Shown here one piece after another: positions 45,297 to 54,612 of a DNA stretch of 64,000 nucleotides. Source of the stretch: Candidatus Neomarinimicrobiota bacterium (GTDB lineage: Bacteria > Fidelibacterota > Marinisomatia > Marinisomatales > TCS55). Both the position numbers and the translations under genes were made by a program. A model generated the notes under the pieces. The model saw only the letters and a list, made by a program, of their open reading frames with translations, was not told the DNA's origin and did not search any database. Where the stretch lies: positions 70,596-134,595 of the forward strand of contig JABIDL010000010.1 in assembly GCA_018651745.1 (NCBI GenBank). The letters are read 5' to 3'. How positions within the stretch are numbered: the stretch's first letter is position 1; each line of letters begins with the position of its first letter.

Positions 45297-46907
45297 ATGA
45301 AATATTTTATGTTAGTTACATTTGTACTGCCAATACTGTTGGTAGCTCAAAGAGTGGACGAGGTCGTTGAAGAGATTGGAGAAGGTGCCGAAGAAGTTGG
45401 AGAGCAACTGGGTGAAACATTTAAAGATAATCATGAAAACGAATATGATGATGTGAATGATGAACCAAAAACTGCAATTGAATGGCAGCATGAAGAGGAC
45501 ACTATCACGGACGAAATCATTTTTTATAAAGATCATGTGATTGTTTCGGGAGAAGTTTCTTATGATAATATCCGGATCATCGGCGGCGATTTGATTGTGG
45601 ATGGTACCGTCAAAGGCAAGATTACCTTGATCGGAGGTGACGCTAGGTTGAATGAAACTGCAGTGTTGGATGGTCAAATTGTTGTGGTTGGCGGAAAAGT
45701 CCAGAAACATGGCAATGTGGTAATCAATGGGAAAATCATTGAAAGCAATATAAAAGAAGGATTGCTGTACCGCGAAACTGATCCTGAGGAAAATATTCAG
45801 GGTACCTCTGATTTTGAATTGGAAGAGCGGTCGGAACGTGCGAGAAAAAGCTGGATTCATCCTGAGGGACTCACCTTTGTATATAATAGAAATGAAGGAC
45901 TTCTTCTTAATTTTTTTCACAAACGCTGGGATCGCCGTTCCCTGTCTAGTTTTAGGATTACATCATCGATGGGTGTTCGTATGAAGCCACATCATACGCC
46001 CGATTATACAGGGAGACTAACCATGGAAAAAACGTTTGGGCTTAACCGAAACATTACCGTATTCGGAAGTGGATTTAAAGAAAGCCGAACCGATGATGCT
46101 TACCGATTGCCACAGATAGAAAACACCTTAGCATCTTTCCTTGGCAAACAGGATTTTTACGACCGATGGGATGAGATTGGATGGGAGGCTGGTTTTGGAT
46201 TAGATATTTCCCGGTTGAAAATTAAAGCTGCGTATAGCGAGGCTAGTCATGATTCAATATCTGTCGCAGATATCTGGAGTTTGTTTGAAAAAAACAGAAT
46301 TTTGAGAGAAAATGTCCCGGTTATTCATTTGGAAAAAGTGAAAACAACCGAGGTGACCGCTGCATTCAGAACCAAAGATTACCATCCGTTAAATAATGGA
46401 CTCGCACTTTTTGCTCAATCTGAATGGTATAAAACCAATTTGGATTCAGGACAGCAAGTTAATAGAATTATGGCTATGGGAATCCTGAATTGGGAAATTG
46501 CCGAAGGGATTGTTCTCAGAACCCGTTTGATGGGTGGCACATCCACTGGCGACCTCCTCCCGCACCGGGATTTCGGCGTTGGTGGAATTGGATCTGTGAG
46601 CGCACATCCTTACAAAGATCAAACAGGAAACCAATTTGTACAAAGCAATGTGGAATTTATCATTACACCTGAATTCACTGATTCAGAATGGTTGGTAAAA
46701 TTATTTGCAGATGGGGGTCATGCGTGGGACAAATCTGACTATGCATTTGAGATTGAAAAAATAAAAACCTCCGCCATTACGTCGGTTGGTATTGGTATTG
46801 GAAACGGTGACGGGGATGATGATCTCAACTTTATAGTAAACATAGCCAAACCAATGAATGCTGGTGGGGAAATTGAAACAACCGTAAGAGTTAATTACAA
46901 TTTTTAA
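45297..46907 (+). CDS. Bactofilin-like helix fused to an outer-membrane barrel
   Basis: 536 aa. Signal peptide (MKYFMLVTFVLPILLVAQ); an acidic linker; then a polymer-forming bactofilin-like solenoid at ~80-150 (DHVIVSGEVSYDNIRIIGGDLIVDGTVKGKITLIGGDARLNE-type repeats). The remainder is a beta-barrel with alternating strands resembling the surface-antigen (D15/BamA) barrel. It ends in ETTVRVNYNF, with the C-terminal Phe of outer-membrane proteins. A periplasmic solenoid carrying its own barrel is unusual. Fourth gene of the sigma-factor locus, 3 nt after the solenoid gene. Confidence 0.75.
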   Translation: MKYFMLVTFVLPILLVAQRVDEVVEEIGEGAEEVGEQLGETFKDNHENEYDDVNDEPKTAIEWQHEEDTITDEIIFYKDHVIVSGEVSYDNIRIIGGDLIVDGTVKGKITLIGGDARLNETAVLDGQIVVVGGKVQKHGNVVINGKIIESNIKEGLLYRETDPEENIQGTSDFELEERSERARKSWIHPEGLTFVYNRNEGLLLNFFHKRWDRRSLSSFRITSSMGVRMKPHHTPDYTGRLTMEKTFGLNRNITVFGSGFKESRTDDAYRLPQIENTLASFLGKQDFYDRWDEIGWEAGFGLDISRLKIKAAYSEASHDSISVADIWSLFEKNRILRENVPVIHLEKVKTTEVTAAFRTKDYHPLNNGLALFAQSEWYKTNLDSGQQVNRIMAMGILNWEIAEGIVLRTRLMGGTSTGDLLPHRDFGVGGIGSVSAHPYKDQTGNQFVQSNVEFIITPEFTDSEWLVKLFADGGHAWDKSDYAFEIEKIKTSAITSVGIGIGNGDGDDDLNFIVNIAKPMNAGGEIETTVRVNYNF

Positions 46908-46919
46908 GGATGTTTTAAG

Positions 46920-47861
46920 ATGAGGCCAAATCATTATTTCATTTCAATCCTTTTTTCCATAAGTCTTTCATTCGGACAAGGATTACGGGAATTGCCAAAA
47001 CTGGATAGGAATGTTCCATCCTCTGATTCAACGCAATATGATTCAGATAATAAAGTACGTGATTATTATCATTTTCGGATGGAAGATGATGAAATGTTAG
47101 ATGTCAATGTTCAATATGGGTTTGGGGAGCTCAATCTAAAAGCCAATCAACATGATCACCGATTTGATGGCTCTGTTTTATATTTACCAAGTTTTGTTAC
47201 TCCAAATATCACATATCAAACAACAGCCGGCGAAGGGTCGCTATTTATTGGACTGCCTCAAAAATCGGGGAAAACGTATCCTACTGCATTCCATAGGTGG
47301 AAAAGCGAAATTGGCAATGAATTTCATAATGAAGCTGAATTTATGCTACCGCCTGCCATCCCCTTAAATTTAACTGTTGATTTCGGGCTCGGAGAAGCAG
47401 AAGTAGATTTTTCTACCCTTACAATAAACTATTTGGATATGAATTGCGGGCTCGGGACCATGGAAGTTTCAATGACAAGGCCAAACAAAACCATCGCAGA
47501 ATATCTTACTATTGATACCGGGCTGGGCGAATTTGAAGGTGAAGGATTAGGAAATTTTCGCGCGAAACGAGTTTCCATCGACGTAGGTATGGGATCAGCC
47601 GAAATTGATATGAGAGGAAAAAATCTTGTTGATATGGAAATAGATATTTCGGTAGGATTGGGTTCTATGGAATTAATTTTACCCGAAAAAGCAAATATTC
47701 GCATTGCTGCAGATCATAATTTTTTATCTTCTGTAACTGTCCATAACCTCCAGAAAAGTAGGAGCGGCTGGGTGAGTGATGAATGGAAAGAAGGACTTCC
47801 AACTATTAATGTAGATGCAAACGTTGGCATGGGATCGATTGAGATTAGAGTTCGGAACTAG
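46920..47861 (+). CDS. Toast-rack (LiaF/DUF2154-like) envelope protein
   Basis: 313 aa, exported (MRPNHYFISILFSISLSFGQ). Repeated G-x-GE/GS-x-E units (YGFGELNL, FGLGEAEVDF, CGLGTMEV, TGLGEFEGEG, VGMGSAEIDM, VGLGSMELIL, VGMGSIEIRV) form a stacked beta structure like the C-terminal domain of LiaF and DUF2154 proteins, which act in cell-envelope stress in Firmicutes. Last gene of the sigma-factor locus. Its TAG stop shares the palindrome CTAG with the stop of the convergent Rieske gene. Confidence 0.72.
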   Translation: MRPNHYFISILFSISLSFGQGLRELPKLDRNVPSSDSTQYDSDNKVRDYYHFRMEDDEMLDVNVQYGFGELNLKANQHDHRFDGSVLYLPSFVTPNITYQTTAGEGSLFIGLPQKSGKTYPTAFHRWKSEIGNEFHNEAEFMLPPAIPLNLTVDFGLGEAEVDFSTLTINYLDMNCGLGTMEVSMTRPNKTIAEYLTIDTGLGEFEGEGLGNFRAKRVSIDVGMGSAEIDMRGKNLVDMEIDISVGLGSMELILPEKANIRIAADHNFLSSVTVHNLQKSRSGWVSDEWKEGLPTINVDANVGMGSIEIRVRN

Positions 47862-48163
47862 TCCGGACTCATATCGAGATACACAACGCCTTCTACTTCC
47901 TTTACGGGATACTCCACAATTTTAATATTCGGATTTTGCACAGCACAACCGTCTTTTATCCCAAATTCCCATAAATGAAATTTGCATTGGACAGACTCGT
48001 TTTTTATATGTCCGTCTGCTAAGGATGCGCCGCGGTGCGGGCAGCGGTTATCCCAGGCGAACAATTTCCCTCCGACGTTAAACACGGCAATTGGGGTGTC
48101 TTCCACCATAATTAGTTTGGACGATTTTTCTGGAAGTTCAGTTTTTAGACAGACTTTGATCAT
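47858..48163 (-). CDS. Rieske-type [2Fe-2S] ferredoxin
   Basis: 101-aa soluble electron carrier. Cluster ligands are CPHRGASL (Cys, His) and CKFHLWEF (Cys, His). It resembles NirD or dioxygenase ferredoxins. No oxygenase or reductase lies nearby, so the partner is unknown. Stop codon overlaps the convergent gene by 4 nt. Confidence 0.92.
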   Translation of the reverse strand: MIKVCLKTELPEKSSKLIMVEDTPIAVFNVGGKLFAWDNRCPHRGASLADGHIKNESVQCKFHLWEFGIKDGCAVQNPNIKIVEYPVKEVEGVVYLDMSPD

Positions 48164-48213
48164 TTTAAAAGAGGAATAAAATTGAGGCGTATTTTACATT
48201 CCGTCTTTTGTTA

Positions 48214-48873
48214 TTAAATCAATGATAACACTTCAGATACTAATTTTTCAATTCCGGTGGCGGCTTCTTTTATGGACTTAGCTTCCATGTAGGCTGGAGT
48301 TGATACGATTTTCTTTTCCTTGTCTACCACAAATCCCTCGACAGGACACATCACATGATTGGCGCCCATTGCATTTATATCATTCCCTGTCTGTTCGTTA
48401 AACCCAATGGTTAAATCAACTTTCTCGTCTTTTTCGCCCATTACTTTTGCCATCATCGCCGGTGCAATGCAGATGACGCCTATCGGTTTTCCTGCATCAT
48501 GTACTTCTGATATCAACCGGGATACATCCGGATTGACCGAACATTCTGGCCCTGCCATTGCATAATCGCATAAGTTTTTAGCTACACCAAATCCGCCGGG
48601 GAAAATAAGAGCGTCCAAATTATCACCTTTCACGACTGCAATATCTTTAATGTCGCCTCTGGCAATGCGAGCGGATTCAATCAGCACATTCCGTGACTCT
48701 TCCATTTCTTCGCCAGTTGCATGATTGATTACATGCAAATGATCAATATTGGGTGCCATCATCACTGTTTCTGCGCCGGCTCGGTCTAGCTCCAACATCG
48801 TGATAACGGTTTCATGAATTTCTGATCCGTCATTTACGCCACATCCTGATAATACTAATCCAACTATTGGCAT
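48214..48873 (-). CDS. elbB: ElbB, DJ-1/PfpI-family glyoxalase
   Basis: 219-aa class I glutamine-amidotransferase-like protein. GLVLSGCGVNDGSEIHETV, DALIFPGGFGVAKNL, PIGVICIAPAMMAKV and ANHVMCPVEGFVVD identify the ElbB family; the nucleophile Cys is in VICIAPA. Named for enhancing lycopene synthesis; glyoxalase activity is reported for homologues. GTGAGGT precedes the start. Confidence 0.93.
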   Translation of the reverse strand: MPIVGLVLSGCGVNDGSEIHETVITMLELDRAGAETVMMAPNIDHLHVINHATGEEMEESRNVLIESARIARGDIKDIAVVKGDNLDALIFPGGFGVAKNLCDYAMAGPECSVNPDVSRLISEVHDAGKPIGVICIAPAMMAKVMGEKDEKVDLTIGFNEQTGNDINAMGANHVMCPVEGFVVDKEKKIVSTPAYMEAKSIKEAATGIEKLVSEVLSLI

Positions 48874-48893
48874 TTTTCTACCTCACATTCATA

Positions 48894-49823
48894 TTATTTA
48901 AGCAAAAGATTGGCTTCAATATTCCGTTTCAAACCCGAAAACTTTGTCCGTTTCACTGCTGATCCATTAAACAATTTACGAAATGTTTCTTCATCAAGTG
49001 AATTCCAATCTTCGTCCGTGTAGTTCAATATTTCAGATCTAGGTTGAAATGCCAGCTCATCTGAAGATGTTCCAAATTTTTGATTCCAGGGGCAACCTTC
49101 CTGACAAATATCGCAGCCGTAGATCCAATCGTGTAATTCTGAATGTTTATGAGGCAAATCTCCGCGATGTTCAATAGTTAAATAAGAAATGCACTTCCCG
49201 GCATCGATCTTATATTCCTCAATGGCTTGTGTCGGACAGGCATCAATGCAGGCGGTACAAGTTCCGCAAAGATCTTCAGAAAAGGGCTTATCAGCTTCCA
49301 ATTCAATATCTAAAATCAGTTCTCCCAAAAAGAACCAGCTACCATAATCGCGGCTAATCAAATTCGTATGTTTCCCCTGCCATCCTAATCCAGCCTTCTG
49401 AGCCCATACTTTTTCCATAACCGGAGAAGTATCTACACATACAATTCCCTTAACTTCCGGTGTTTTAGTTTTTAACCAAGCAAGCAATTGAAAGAGTTTA
49501 GATTTTAATACGTCATGGTAATCATCTCCCCAGGCATAATTGCTGAGTTTATAATTCGAGGTTAAATCTTTCTGATCGTGACCTGAATGGTACACCATGG
49601 CAACAGAAACAACAGATTTGGCTTCTGGAAAATATTTAAATATATCTCCCCGTTCATTTTCCCGCTTCACTATCCATTCCATGCTGCCGTGATGTCCTTT
49701 TTGCAGCCATGAATCTAAATTAGCTTTTTCTTGGGGAGTGAAAACTGCTTGTGCAATACCGACTTTTTGGAAACCGAGATCTATGGCTGTGGTTTTGATA
49801 GAAACTGATAATCCAATGTCCAT
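48894..49823 (-). CDS. queG: Epoxyqueuosine reductase
   Basis: Last step of queuosine synthesis in tRNA, reducing epoxyqueuosine with cobalamin and two [4Fe-4S] clusters. 309 aa. The cluster motifs are CGTCTACIDACP and CDICQEGCPWN; IVCVDTSPVMEKVWAQKAGLGWQGKHTN is the family's cobalamin/active-site segment. Slightly shorter than many QueG proteins that carry a C-terminal HEAT part. Fits an organism using B12 for MetH and methylmalonyl-CoA mutase. Confidence 0.94.
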   Translation of the reverse strand: MDIGLSVSIKTTAIDLGFQKVGIAQAVFTPQEKANLDSWLQKGHHGSMEWIVKRENERGDIFKYFPEAKSVVSVAMVYHSGHDQKDLTSNYKLSNYAWGDDYHDVLKSKLFQLLAWLKTKTPEVKGIVCVDTSPVMEKVWAQKAGLGWQGKHTNLISRDYGSWFFLGELILDIELEADKPFSEDLCGTCTACIDACPTQAIEEYKIDAGKCISYLTIEHRGDLPHKHSELHDWIYGCDICQEGCPWNQKFGTSSDELAFQPRSEILNYTDEDWNSLDEETFRKLFNGSAVKRTKFSGLKRNIEANLLLK

Positions 49824-49885
49824 AAATACAATTTACGAGTTGTGGTGTTATGGATGTGGTTGAGTTAAAATTAAAATAAATTGAG

Positions 49886-50401
49886 TTATTTATTCTGGAT
49901 ATCAATGATAAGCTGAATAATATCATCAATCTCCGAATCCGGAACACGCCCTTTATAAAGCCCGCGGCAAATGCGATTTTTATCGAGGATAATAATATTA
50001 TAAGAGTCTTCTTTCAGGTTCCATGAATTTCTGAGTTTAGCGTCGTAATCGAATAGTACAGTTGTATCAAATTTTTTGGCCTTCGCGCCGCCAATCAGCT
50101 GGATTGCAAAATCTGGTTTCCAAGAAGAAGCGCAGTCTGCGATGCCAATTCCCTTAAATGAATCACGGTCAATGGTTTTATCTACATCAAGTGCAACTTT
50201 AATAGCATCGTTCACATGCTCGTTCATTTCCGATTCATCGGGATCTACATAATTGATTTGTAAAATCATGCCATCCCATTCTTTCATGGTAAACAATTTT
50301 TCATCAGAATCCGGAAACGTCCACTCTGATACTTTATCGCCTACGCGCAATTGTCCAAATGAAAGAGACAACAAAAATGATATAGAAAAAAGAAACCTCA
50401 A
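49886..50401 (-). CDS. Secreted thioredoxin-fold protein, YtfJ-like
   Basis: 171 aa with a signal peptide (MRFLFSISFLLSLSFGQ). The thioredoxin-like core (MILQINYVDPDESEMNEHV, GIGIADCASSWKPDFAIQ, TTVLFDYDAKLRNSWNLKEDSYNIIILDKNRICRGLYKG-type stretch) resembles YtfJ. It lacks a CxxC pair, so it is not a thiol oxidoreductase. Start codon is TTG, 6 nt after the stop of the barrel gene, so the two form a unit. Confidence 0.7.
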   Translation of the reverse strand: MRFLFSISFLLSLSFGQLRVGDKVSEWTFPDSDEKLFTMKEWDGMILQINYVDPDESEMNEHVNDAIKVALDVDKTIDRDSFKGIGIADCASSWKPDFAIQLIGGAKAKKFDTTVLFDYDAKLRNSWNLKEDSYNIIILDKNRICRGLYKGRVPDSEIDDIIQLIIDIQNK

Positions 50402-50407
50402 GTAGAA

Positions 50408-51187
50408 TTAAAAATATTCAATGTAGGTGATTTTTAACTCGCGCGAGAAGTAATCCACCTTGTCATCATCAAAAAGTAAATTATTAAAATCCAGTTCAAT
50501 GTGCAGGTGTTCCACAAAAGTCCATCTAATAGCAGCATTCAAGTAGCCACCACGGTTGATAGCAATGGTTTCAGCTGTCATGTCATTTTCATTCATGGCA
50601 GCATTGTATTCACCAAGGATTGAAAATTCAGGATTAAATTCCATGTCAAACCCAAAGAATAAATTTGAGTCATCATCACCATCATCTGTTTCAAGGAAAC
50701 TGTGATTCGCGCCAACATGCAAACCAAGGTTTCCGAGAGGTGTAGTCCAATTTTTAGACAATGAAACAAACGCGCCGTACGCTTTCACATCGTATCGATT
50801 GAGGGAATCGCCCTCATGAAACATCCCAAACCCTTGTGTATTTATCCCGACAGAAATCCCGGGCATCGTCAGATTTTCATCAACGAGTCTATACTTTACA
50901 TTGGCTTCGGGGCGCGGGGGCCACTTGAGACTGTCATTCCCGATGATATTCCCCCCGCCATAGGAAAGCCCAAATTGAAAACGATCTGTAATACCAACTG
51001 ATAATCCGGAAGTTAGCGCACCATGTTTTTGGACTCGGGTTTCCAGCGAATAACTTCCTCTTACAAGCGTACCGGCAGTGGGTGCAGTTATCAGTGAAGT
51101 AGGTGCAGGATAGCTAGTTTGAGCGCTAAGAAAAGTTAAAAATACGACGGGCGATAATAATCGCCTTAGTTGGTATGTGAATTTCAT
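50408..51187 (-). CDS. Outer-membrane beta-barrel protein, YjbH-like
   Basis: 259 aa, signal peptide with a long n-region (MKFTYQLRRLLSPVVFLTFLSA). Alternating strands (LETRVQKHGALTSGLSVGITDRFQFGLSYGGG, VKYRLVDENLTMPGISVGI, HVGANHSFLE, FFGFDMEFNPEFSILGEYNAAMNE) form a barrel with the YjbH-type pattern. Ligand and role unknown. Confidence 0.65.
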   Translation of the reverse strand: MKFTYQLRRLLSPVVFLTFLSAQTSYPAPTSLITAPTAGTLVRGSYSLETRVQKHGALTSGLSVGITDRFQFGLSYGGGNIIGNDSLKWPPRPEANVKYRLVDENLTMPGISVGINTQGFGMFHEGDSLNRYDVKAYGAFVSLSKNWTTPLGNLGLHVGANHSFLETDDGDDDSNLFFGFDMEFNPEFSILGEYNAAMNENDMTAETIAINRGGYLNAAIRWTFVEHLHIELDFNNLLFDDDKVDYFSRELKITYIEYF

Positions 51188-51251
51188 GTTCAGAGGTTTG
51201 ATTATTGACTAAGTAATTTACCTAGACAAAAGAAGTAAAAGCAATAGGTCG

Positions 51252-52205
51252 TCAGGGATACAATAAATCACCGTTTCGAGACATAACTGACTGCACTCTA
51301 TTAAGAGGTAATCTATAAAGTGATAAATCCTCAGGCAATCGAAACAGGACTTCTTCCCCTAAAACATTCACCACATCTGCCATATAATCTTCTCCGGTTG
51401 AAAGTCTAATTCTGTCCCAATCCATTTTAGGAATAAATGCTACTGTATTCGATTGTTGTTTAGTTCGAAGCAAATCTTCAATAATTAAATCGACTTCATC
51501 TAATGTATTTCCTGTTCGCGGGAATGCCGTTTTGTAGAGTTGGTCTGCCGGTGCCTGTTCCAATACCATATGGCTCACTAAAGATCCATCTTTCCCATAT
51601 TCCCAAATTTGGTTTTTTTCTGTCATCAAATTGTAATGATACGCGAACCTACGAATGATGGAATTATTTGGGATAGACCTCCAAATTTCCTCAGAAAGAA
51701 ATCCGAGGTGATCGTAACGAAAATCTATCCTTCCATAGAATGTTTGGTCAATAGCACGAAATTCAATGGAATGAATCTGGTCTGCGAGACCTACTTTGAA
51801 TATGGATTCTTGAGCAATTGCCTGAAAAGCTGATTGTGCAGGAGTACTGTATTTTCTAAACTCGTTTGACCACGATTCTTCATTGCCATATCGGACGAGT
51901 TCAATCACTTTTTGATTTTCATTCAGTGTCGCTTTTTTCTGAAGACTCCCATCCTGCCTGTACGAATACATTTCCTGCGATGATATAATTCCGTGTTCGT
52001 TAATACTGCTTTTGAGGAGCGGGTTGCCTATTTCATCATAGGCAACTTCGATGTGTTTAGTTTTATGACGCGCAGAAGCGGACATGGTATTCCCGGAAAT
52101 AAAATCTAAATCGGAAGCAAAAAATTTGAGAGACATTGCCTCTTGCCCTGTAATCATTCCGGTAAATAGTGCAGAAGTAAATAAAATAGAAATGTGAAAA
52201 TTCAT
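51252..52205 (-). CDS. Secreted hypothetical protein
   Basis: 317 aa with a signal peptide (MNFHISILFTSALFTGMITGQ). No recognised family. Short beta repeats of the form 'YdexGnplx.sxi.ehGii' (VAYDEIGNPLLKSSINEHGII, YSYRQDGSLQKKATLNE, WEYGKDGSLVSHMVLEQ) resemble RHS- or YwqK-like strand repeats. The C-terminal ~80 residues (GEDYMADVVNVLGEEVLFRLPEDL) could be a separate small domain. Last gene of the outer-membrane operon, sharing one base with the NHL gene. Confidence 0.6.
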   Translation of the reverse strand: MNFHISILFTSALFTGMITGQEAMSLKFFASDLDFISGNTMSASARHKTKHIEVAYDEIGNPLLKSSINEHGIISSQEMYSYRQDGSLQKKATLNENQKVIELVRYGNEESWSNEFRKYSTPAQSAFQAIAQESIFKVGLADQIHSIEFRAIDQTFYGRIDFRYDHLGFLSEEIWRSIPNNSIIRRFAYHYNLMTEKNQIWEYGKDGSLVSHMVLEQAPADQLYKTAFPRTGNTLDEVDLIIEDLLRTKQQSNTVAFIPKMDWDRIRLSTGEDYMADVVNVLGEEVLFRLPEDLSLYRLPLNRVQSVMSRNGDLLYP

Positions 52206-53611
52206 TAATCTATTGGCTCTAAGTCTTCATCTAATTGATTAGATAGCTGGTACCGAAAAATGCTTCCTTGGGCCGGATCGCATACATAAATCATACCTCT
52301 ATTGTCCACGGTTATTGCTTTGGGATTAATAAGATCTTCATGCGATTCTTTTACATAAAAAGTATCCACCAGAGAAGAATCATTTCCAGATACAACCCAA
52401 TACGATGTATCAATTATCATTGACTCTACGCCTGCTTTTAAGAAAAACATCCCGGAGGAATTGTACACCTGGAGTTCTTTGGATCCTGTATTTGCAACGT
52501 ATACAAATTGATTTTGATCTACTGCAACGTCGTAAGGTTTATTAAATCGTGTCAAAAAAGTATCAACACTGGAAGCATTAACTATAAGAGTCGTGTCCCA
52601 AAGATCCATGATATCATTCGACCCGGGTTGAAAGACCGAGGGATAAATCATCCATGCATTTGCGGAGACAGGACGGATTTTATGCACAGGGAAACTCTCA
52701 CCATGCTGTGCAAAATAAATGTTTCCATCGCTATCGACATCAATTCCCGTGGGATCATCAATGGTGCCGGCGCCCGATCCACTACTAATTGCTGTGTGCC
52801 CGAAAACACCGCGATGCACCCAAACAGAATCACCTGTTAAAAGTTTTATGAAATGGGTTTTTTCATAATCAATACGAATCATTCTTTGATGGAATCCGTC
52901 CAATACATAAATGAAATTGGATTCGTCATCTGTAGCAGAAAGTCCTGTGAAGATAGACTTTTCACTCGCATAATAAGTGTCTTTATATGAATGGGTGAGG
53001 TTAGACCCATCGTAAAAAATATGTGGAGACGTTAGTGAATCTTTCACATTCTGCGACGTTGTCCATGTAAATTCATACGGTTCCCATTCTTCGTCATTGA
53101 TTACGTCAAACCAGTCATCCGATCCTGAAACTGCTTGAAACGAATCACCGGTGGTACTATTAATAAAGGTTCCTGTCGAGGCGACCGATTGAATGCCAAT
53201 GTGATCCCAAAGCTGGTTCCAACGATAAACTCTATTGGATCCATCAATAAAAAACACATTCATTTTTTTGTCCACATCCACGTCAATCGGGTAAATCAGG
53301 GAATCTTCCTCGGAAGTTAAATTTTTGAGAGAATCAAACCCTGTAACAATATCGCCTCCTTGAGAAAGAACCACAATCGCGTTCCCTGCTGAATCTGCAA
53401 TAAAGATACGGCCATCTTGCGCAATGGATATTTCTGTCGGTGTTACAAAACCATAAGATGCATCCCATACAGGACTGATGGCAAGATAGGTTGTATCTCC
53501 AGCAGTAAAATCAACATTTTTATTGATATTATCAGGAAATGCCATTTTCTCTATACATGCAAATTGTACTATCAGAATTGCGGACGCTGAAATTTGGATT
53601 AGCCGCTTCAT
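52205..53611 (-). CDS. NHL-repeat lipoprotein
   Basis: 468 aa. The N-terminus (MKRLIQISASAILIVQFAC) ends in a lipobox-like Cys at ~19, so it is probably a periplasm- or surface-anchored lipoprotein. The body is an NHL-type beta-propeller: PTEISIAQDGRIFIADSAGNAIVVL, YPIDVDVDKKMNVFFID, DPTGIDVDSDGNIYFAQHGE, KPYDVAVDQNQFVYVANTG, PKAITVDNRGMIYVCDPAQG. NHL propellers bind proteins, RNA or ligands; the partner is not known. One-base overlap with the PorV-like gene upstream. Confidence 0.8.
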   Translation of the reverse strand: MKRLIQISASAILIVQFACIEKMAFPDNINKNVDFTAGDTTYLAISPVWDASYGFVTPTEISIAQDGRIFIADSAGNAIVVLSQGGDIVTGFDSLKNLTSEEDSLIYPIDVDVDKKMNVFFIDGSNRVYRWNQLWDHIGIQSVASTGTFINSTTGDSFQAVSGSDDWFDVINDEEWEPYEFTWTTSQNVKDSLTSPHIFYDGSNLTHSYKDTYYASEKSIFTGLSATDDESNFIYVLDGFHQRMIRIDYEKTHFIKLLTGDSVWVHRGVFGHTAISSGSGAGTIDDPTGIDVDSDGNIYFAQHGESFPVHKIRPVSANAWMIYPSVFQPGSNDIMDLWDTTLIVNASSVDTFLTRFNKPYDVAVDQNQFVYVANTGSKELQVYNSSGMFFLKAGVESMIIDTSYWVVSGNDSSLVDTFYVKESHEDLINPKAITVDNRGMIYVCDPAQGSIFRYQLSNQLDEDLEPID

Positions 53612-54612
53612 CAGAATCCTATATTAAAGCTGATCCTGTGTGGATCGGATAGATGTTTAAAATTTGCAAATGCATAATCTATTCTAAGTGAAATGGGGCC
53701 AAGTGGCACATAAAACCCAGCTCCAAAGGATAAATCTTCTTCTTCGTTATTAAATTTATACCCTGCGCGCAAAGCTAAAGATTTGTATAAAATATATTCC
53801 ATTCCCATTACGACATTTTCCGCATTATCAACAGGATGGTTTAATTGAAATGATGAAGTTAGACTTTGGTGTTTTGCGGAAAATAACTCCATCGCAATTC
53901 CAACTCGGAAAACGGTCGGTGGTGAAAACTGTTCGAACTCTGATTCGATGAGAGTTTCATCCCCAGTACTTTTATCTATAATTCGCCTTTGGTATGTACC
54001 TTTCGGACTAGTCTGGGTACCAAAATTCGATAGTGCTGCAGAAAACCTTAACGATTTGAAGCCAGTCCAATAATACGTTCCAAGATCTATCAAAACAGAA
54101 TTCATATCATGCCCTGCCAGATTTTCCTGAACGTGCTTTAGCGTAAGCCCAAAGCTGAATCTGTCCGTCATTTTTACACCATAAGTCAGCCCAATAAACC
54201 TGTCCTGGAATATGAAATAATTCCCGGTTCCATGCGGCATGAATTCTGTGGTTTCCATCATCGGTTCCATATGCAAGATTCCCGCTGAAAGTCCAATAAA
54301 ATGATTCCCTCTGATGCGAGAAGAAATGGAAGCATAATCGTAATTAATATCTGAGGGCCATTGTATTCTACTCGTGGATATTTGTCTAGAGCTAAATTGT
54401 GCAATGGTTGCCGGATTGTAAAACATTGACCCCGCATCTTGATTCAGAGCTACAACAGCTTCTCCCATCCCGACTGCACGAGCGCTTACTCCAATTTTTA
54501 AAAATGAAAAAATGGATGTTCCGGATCGTTGTCCACCCAATATCGGAAATAAATTCTGTGCAGATCCAAAAGAAAATCCGACAATTAGAAAAATAAATCC
54601 AAATCGCTTCAT
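53611..54612 (-). CDS. PorV/PorQ-family outer-membrane barrel
   Basis: 333 aa, signal peptide (MKRFGFIFLIVGFSFGSA). FLKIGVSARAVGMGEAVVALNQDAGSMFYNPATIA is the conserved start of the PorV/PorQ group (FadL-like 14-strand barrels linked to type IX secretion). It ends with RISFNIGF, the terminal Phe signature. In T9SS, PorV delivers cargo to the attachment complex; this copy could be a locus-specific version. One-base overlaps both with the TonB receptor and the NHL gene. Confidence 0.85.
   Translation of the reverse strand: MKRFGFIFLIVGFSFGSAQNLFPILGGQRSGTSIFSFLKIGVSARAVGMGEAVVALNQDAGSMFYNPATIAQFSSRQISTSRIQWPSDINYDYASISSRIRGNHFIGLSAGILHMEPMMETTEFMPHGTGNYFIFQDRFIGLTYGVKMTDRFSFGLTLKHVQENLAGHDMNSVLIDLGTYYWTGFKSLRFSAALSNFGTQTSPKGTYQRRIIDKSTGDETLIESEFEQFSPPTVFRVGIAMELFSAKHQSLTSSFQLNHPVDNAENVVMGMEYILYKSLALRAGYKFNNEEEDLSFGAGFYVPLGPISLRIDYAFANFKHLSDPHRISFNIGF

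Noticed and set aside
45312-45920. 202-aa minus-strand frame
   Set aside because: Antisense to the bactofilin-like/barrel gene, with Phe/Ile/His-rich composition typical of a shadow frame.
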